Assembly: GCF_023065955.2 (NCBI RefSeq)
Contig: NW_026622974.1
Span: 25,265,718 to 25,329,717, forward strand
DNA: 64,000 nucleotides
Direction: 5' to 3'
Origin: Ursus arctos
Taxonomy: Eukaryota; Chordata; Mammalia; Carnivora; Ursidae
The notes under the pieces are model-generated. The model did no database searches and had not been told where the DNA came from. It saw nothing but the letters and a program-made list of their open reading frames with translations. Positions 60,024-64,000 of this stretch are shown here, piece by piece. Numbering within the stretch: the first letter of the stretch is position 1; the number at the start of each line of letters is the position of its first letter. A program made the translations under genes and the position numbers.

Positions 60024-60235
60024 CTTTTTAAAAAAGATTTATTTATTTCAGAGAGAGAGTGTGAGAGAGAGTGTGTGAGCGCGTGAGAAGGAGAGGGGCA
60101 GAAGGAGAGAGGAAGCAGCAGACTCCTTGCAGAGTGGGGAGCCTGATGTGGGCCTTGATCCCCGACCCAGAGATCACAACTTGAGCCAAAACCAAGAGTC
60201 AGACGCTTAACCGACTGAACCACCCAGGTGCCCCA
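60024..60235 (-). mobile_element. CAN-SINE, older copy
   Basis: AAAAAGATTTATTTATTTCA to GAACCACCCAGGTGCCCC; flanking repeat GAAATGATAGAAT / GAAATGATACAAT. Confidence 0.92.
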
Positions 60236-60369
60236 GAAATGATACAATATCTGTATAATCCTAGCTTCATCTCAAACATTATCCAATGTAATGTGTGTGT
60301 ACAATGGGCTGTATTCTAAAGCACAGTGTAGTAACTGTTAGAAGAATAAAAGTGCTATGGGAACACAGA

Positions 60370-60680
60370 ATTTAGGTAGCACTAGTTAATTTTCACTAGG
60401 AGAATTTTTAAAGGAGGTATGTTTGAAATTATCCTTAGTAGAAATGTAGGATTTCAGCAAAGGGAATATAGGCCGAGGGTTGGTAGTGCAGAAAGGACCT
60501 TTCAGGTTGAAGGGACATTTTTTCTCATCTATGCTAAAGTAATATAAGGAGGAAAGAGAGTTCGGGTATATTATTTGTTGTTTGGGTTTGCTGTCTTGTC
60601 TAGTGAGTGTGAAAGAGGACTTTCCAGGAAGGGTAGATGATGAGGAGAGAATAAATGTGTGAGGAAGTAAGTCTCAAAAA
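60370..60680 (-). mobile_element. Possible L2 remnant, reverse
   Basis: TAAAGGAGGTATGTTTGAAA and GATTTCAGCAAAGGGAATAT recall the reverse L2 order; weak. Confidence 0.35.
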
Positions 60681-60734
60681 GCAAATAGGGATTATATGGA
60701 GGACTTCTCCTTTTTTTGAGGTTAAGGCATGGTT

Positions 60735-61395
60735 ATTATATTAATTTTCTCTTGCCATTTAACATTGCTAGAAGCTCAGTGACTTCAAGTGACATGGATT
60801 TGTTATCTTACAATTTCTGTTGGCTAAGAAAGAGTCTGGGCATGGGTTAGCTCAGTTCTCGAAGCTCAGGATATCACCAGGCTGAAATTAAAGAGTTGGC
60901 CAGGGGTGCGATCTTATCTGAGGCTCATTGTCTTCCAAGCTCATGGTTGTTGTCAGAATTCATTTCCTTGTGGTTGTATGACTATGGTCCTGTGTTCTTG
61001 CTCTCAGATGGGGACTACTCTCAGTTCCTAGGAGCCACCCTAAGTTCCTTAACAGTTAACCCCATCCTCTTATAGCATAGCCCCTTATTTCTTCATTGGA
61101 GAATTTCTCTCACACTTCAAATCTCTTATTTTAGGAAGGGCCCCACCGCCTTTTAGGGGCTCACCTGATCAGGCTAGGGACACCCAGAAGAGTTTCTCAT
61201 TTGATTAATCCATGATTAACTGTTTTGGGATCTTAATTACACTTGCAAATCTTTAACCTTTGTCATATAACAACTTAGTCAAGAGAATCCATCATATTCA
61301 CAGTCCTGCCCACACTTAAGGGGAGGTCGTTATATACAGTATGGATACGAGGGGATGGGAATTGTGATGGCCATCTTAGAATTCTTACCACAGTG
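60735..61395 (-). mobile_element. MaLR/MLT1-type LTR, nearly complete
   Basis: AAGCTCAGTGACTTCAAGTG, GGGTTAGCTCAGTTCTCGAA, GTTCTTGCTCTCAGATGGGG and GAATTCTTACCACAGTGATA fit a reverse LTR of the class at 803-1245. Family name from memory only. Confidence 0.5.
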
Positions 61396-61484
61396 ATACA
61401 GAATGAATCTGACCTTCCTGGTTGTTCCTTAACCGAATGAGTGATAGGGGAATTTGAAACTTAGAATACAAAAATCTGTTCTCT

Positions 61485-61712
61485 CTGTCCTCTCTCCTTC
61501 CCCTCCTTAACCAGTAGTGAATCACAATTGCAAGCACAGTGATTACATGAGTTGCTGGAAGATCTAACAGTTCTTGAGTAGACGGGACTGAACTCTGCCA
61601 TATTATTTGCTCTTTTCCATCAGCAGCTTTTCTGTCCTCTTCCCTGCCTTCTTCCTCACTCTCTCTTCTCTTCTCCCCTTTCTCCCTTCTTTCACCCCTT
61701 TTTCCCTCCCCC
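61485..61712. repeat. Pyrimidine-rich tract
   Basis: Two C/T-rich blocks, the larger at 61627-61711. They produce a purine-coded open frame of 118 codons on the minus strand, rich in Glu, Arg and Lys, which is not a gene. Confidence 0.75.
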
Positions 61713-61749
61713 ACATATATTTCCATAGTCACATTATTCATTTGCCATC

Positions 61750-62390
61750 ATAGTGATCAGAAACAAAAAGAAAATCTACTAGAGCAGTAAAATATAACGA
61801 TTTAATCCTGATCCCCCGACTTCCTCAATTTTGTCTTGGAATATAGTTAATAATCCTTGGGAGTTGGTGACTTTAAAATGAGCACTTACTTCTTTGTTTC
61901 AGTTTGTCTTAACATATTACTTGCTTCCTTTACCACTTCTCATTTCTTAGGAGCAACCTCTTGAACCCAGAGTACATGCTTGAATTTGTAGCATGTAAAG
62001 ATTTTAATTCTCCAGTCTGAATTTCACGTGAAATTACTTTCTAATCATTTGCTGTATAATTAAATATTATATAAGGGCTTAAAAAACAATAAAATTTTCA
62101 CTTGTTTTATATATATGTGTATGTATATAATGACTAATATTTAATATAACAAAAGTGAATTCATTATTTCAATTTAGAAATTATTGTAGAAACGTTTCTA
62201 TATTACTATAAAAATGAGATAGTACTAGTAATTTTATTAAGCTCTGTTTACAATTAACTGATGGTTATATAATTAGTTATTTAAGATACATGAGTAATTT
62301 CAAGCCAATGTGAATTGCAATGAATTTTAGCTGTTCCTCAATAGGGATTAGAAACTTAGATGGATAATTAGGTAGTGAATTAGGATTAGT
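61750..62390. other. Unassigned intron 4 sequence
   Basis: AT-rich; nothing recognised. Confidence 0.5.
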
Positions 62391-62409
62391 ATAAAATAGC
62401 AGTTTTAAG

Positions 62410-62601
62410 GGCGCCTGGGTGGCACAGCGGTTAAGCGTCTGCCTTCGGCTCGGGGCATGATCCCGGTGTTCTGGGATTGAGCCCCACATCAGGCTCCTCC
62501 ACTATGAGCCTGCTTCTTCCTTTCCCACTCCCCCTGCTTGTGTTCCCTATCTCGCTGGCTGTCTGTATCTCTGTCGAATAAATAAATAAAATCTTTAAAA
62601 A
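62410..62601 (+). mobile_element. CAN-SINE, younger type
   Basis: Full length. A 17-bp perfect duplication AAAATAGCAGTTTTAAG lies at 62393-62409 and 62602-62618. Confidence 0.96.
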
Positions 62602-62654
62602 AAAATAGCAGTTTTAAGTTGGATGTCTTTTTTAGGTCTTTTCATTACAATTTT

Positions 62655-62790
62655 ATTTTCTTCTGTGGAATAGGAATGATCGTGGTATCTACATTTGTAA
62701 GAGTTAAATAAGATGAAACATTTGCATTTTTAATAGGGTGCCTGGCACATAAATGCTTAATAAATATAAGCTATGGTAATGATTGTATTG
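62655..62790 (+). mobile_element. MIR remnant
   Basis: GTGGAATAGGAATGATCGTG, GAGTTAAATAAGATGAAACA and GTGCCTGGCACATAAATGCT. Confidence 0.7.
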
Positions 62791-62854
62791 AAGGAAGATG
62801 GGGAAGGTGGCAGCGCCAAATGACTCCAGGCAGGTAGATAATTAAGAAATGTGA

Positions 62855-63054
62855 TGGGGCGCCTGGGTGGCACAGCGGTTAGGCGCCTGCCTTCAGCTCA
62901 GCGTGTGATCCTGGCGTTATGGGATCGAGCCCCACATCAGGCTCTTCCGGTATGAGCCTGCTTCTTCCTCTCCCACTCCCCCTGCTTGTGTTCCCTCTCT
63001 CACTGGCTGTCTCTATCTCTGTCGAATAAATAAATAAAATCTTTAAAAAAAAAA
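62855..63054 (+). mobile_element. CAN-SINE, younger type
   Basis: Full length. A short duplication AAATGTGA lies at 62847-62854 and 63055-63062. Confidence 0.93.
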
Positions 63055-63061
63055 AAATGTG

Positions 63062-63430
63062 AATACTCACACTTAACTATAAGACTTTAGATCACTGGCA
63101 CAATTTTGACTTGAGTTGTTTGATTCATCCATCCACACTTTAGTCAGCCTTTTAATTATGGTCTGCCAGTGACTTGATGTGGCAATTAAAGAACTTACAG
63201 TTTGAAAGTTTTCCAGATTTCACATTTCTTAGTGGCCTATGCAAAGATTTTAAGTTAGTATACCAAAATTTAGGCTGCTTCTACATATTTGGTGGCTGTG
63301 GTTACTTAGTTAAGTTGATTAAAGTCTTTTAAGCCTCATACTGATGTGTTTAATTGATGTTGTCTTTTGTACGATACATTTATTAGTTCAGTAAATGTAT
63401 TTTCAGCTTTTGTGTCAATTACATTGACAT
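63062..63430. other. Unassigned intron 4 sequence
   Basis: Nothing recognised. Confidence 0.5.
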
Positions 63431-63440
63431 TGAAAATCAT

Positions 63441-63624
63441 TTTTTTAAAGATTTTATTAGAGTGCAGGTGCGTGAGTGCGAGAAAGCACACAAGCAGGGT
63501 GAGGGCCAGAGGAAAAGCAGACTCCCCACTGAGCAGGGAGCCTGATGGCTTGAACCTGGGACTCCAGGATCATGACCTGAGCCTAAGGCAGATGCTTAAC
63601 CGACTGCGCCACACAGGTGCCCCT
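63441..63624 (-). mobile_element. CAN-SINE, older copy with an internal deletion
   Basis: AAAGATTTTATTAGAGTGCA to GCGCCACACAGGTGCCCC; the (TTTA)n and part of the purine middle are shortened. Diverged flanking repeat GAAAATCATTTTTTTA / GGAAATCATATTTTTA. Confidence 0.9.
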
Positions 63625-63640
63625 GGAAATCATATTTTTA

Positions 63641-64000
63641 AGATGATTTCTGGACTCCTGAAAAACCTGAGCTTTGCAATTTATTGGAAGCTCATGAGAC
63701 AGCCGTTTGAGAATTGTTATGATAAAATCTCCACTTAGAAAACATATCCAAGAGTTTCTAAAATGGGTTTGAAGCAATGTATTCCTAGTAATTAATCCAT
63801 AAGGCCTTTTTTTAGTGGTCTTATGTTTTTCAGTGTTTTAGAAGACCAGATTTTATTATTATAGCATTATTTTGTTGGAAAGGGTGGTAGTGGAAAAAAA
63901 TTCATCAAGAAAATAATGTGATCTTTTCTTGAAAAGAGAAACATTTTGCTTTATGGCCTTCAAATAATCATACTAATATTTTTATAATAATAGCATTTCA
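63641..64000. other. Unassigned intron 4 sequence to window end
   Basis: AT-rich; nothing recognised. Confidence 0.5.

Larger units (their letters stand above)
1..64000 (+). other. SMAP1: SMAP1 gene, internal part (3' portion of intron 1 to 5' portion of intron 4)
   Basis: The three exons below splice in frame on the plus strand and encode a continuous ArfGAP segment of about 99 residues, so the window lies within one transcription unit. SMAP1 (small ArfGAP 1) is known as a cytosolic and membrane-associated GTPase-activating protein for Arf6. It binds clathrin and acts in endocytosis. Exon 1 would encode the first half of the zinc finger and lies upstream; the clathrin-binding and C-terminal parts lie downstream. 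Introns 2 and 3 are 18238 and 8447 bp. I did not see the alternatively spliced small exon of the long isoform between 56498 and the window end. Confidence 0.93.

Noticed and set aside
61385..61741. 118-codon minus-strand frame with a Glu/Arg/Lys-rich stretch
   Set aside because: It is the translation of a purine tract (the complement of the C/T-rich block) and the end of an LTR.
23960..63070. Several short open frames on either strand giving almost the same peptide with GNTSRGSGRGRSRL and EEPDVGLDP
   Set aside because: They all lie exactly on CAN-SINE copies (for example 23960-24169, 53433-53633, 62879-63070) and are translations of the repeat, not a gene family.
56498..64000. Search for the alternatively spliced small exon of SMAP1 after exon 4
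   Set aside because: No in-frame segment with matching coding potential and splice sites was found; it probably lies beyond the window.
1..64000. CRISPR array, operon, phage or other prokaryotic system
   Set aside because: All recurrent sequences are mammalian SINEs, LINEs, LTRs or simple repeats; no spaced direct repeats and no bacterial genes.

Overview
This window is nuclear DNA from a placental mammal, lying inside one plus-strand protein-coding gene. Three short exons encode most of an Arf GTPase-activating (ArfGAP) domain. By residue choice they match SMAP1 rather than its paralogue SMAP2. The window starts in the long first intron, crosses internal exons 2, 3 and 4 (29517-29650, 47889-47974, 56422-56497) and ends in intron 4. 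Exon numbers assume a single exon 1 upstream. Exon 1, with the first two zinc-binding cysteines, and the 3' exons lie outside. I see no other protein-coding gene, no convincing functional RNA gene, no CpG island and no prokaryotic or viral gene.

Organism: about 30 copies of a tRNA-derived SINE with the head GGCGCCTGGGTGGC and a (AAATA)n/AATCTT tail are diagnostic of Carnivora (CAN-SINE/SINEC). The younger subfamily, with the core AGCGGTTAAGCGTCTGCC and ATGGGATCGAGCCCCACATC, suggests a caniform carnivore. I think a bear-type genome is most likely, but the species is inference.

Layout: 1-29516 is the rest of intron 1, made of MaLR-type LTR, L1, L2, MIR and SINE copies. 29517-29650 is exon 2, which carries the second zinc cysteine pair and the catalytic arginine. 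29651-47888 is intron 2, 47889-47974 exon 3 and 47975-56421 intron 3. Intron 3 has the hallmarks of the minor (U12) spliceosome. 56422-56497 is exon 4 and 56498-64000 the start of intron 4. About half of the intronic sequence can be assigned to repeats by eye; the rest is AT-rich and looks non-coding.

The points most worth a second look are: a 28-nt 5' fragment of U6 snRNA inserted, with a perfect 17-bp target-site duplication, into an old L2 (6188-6249); the U12-type intron; and two recent tandem duplications (117 bp at 1004-1237 and 96 bp at 29881-30071, the latter just downstream of exon 2). I found no sign of a previously undescribed multi-gene system.
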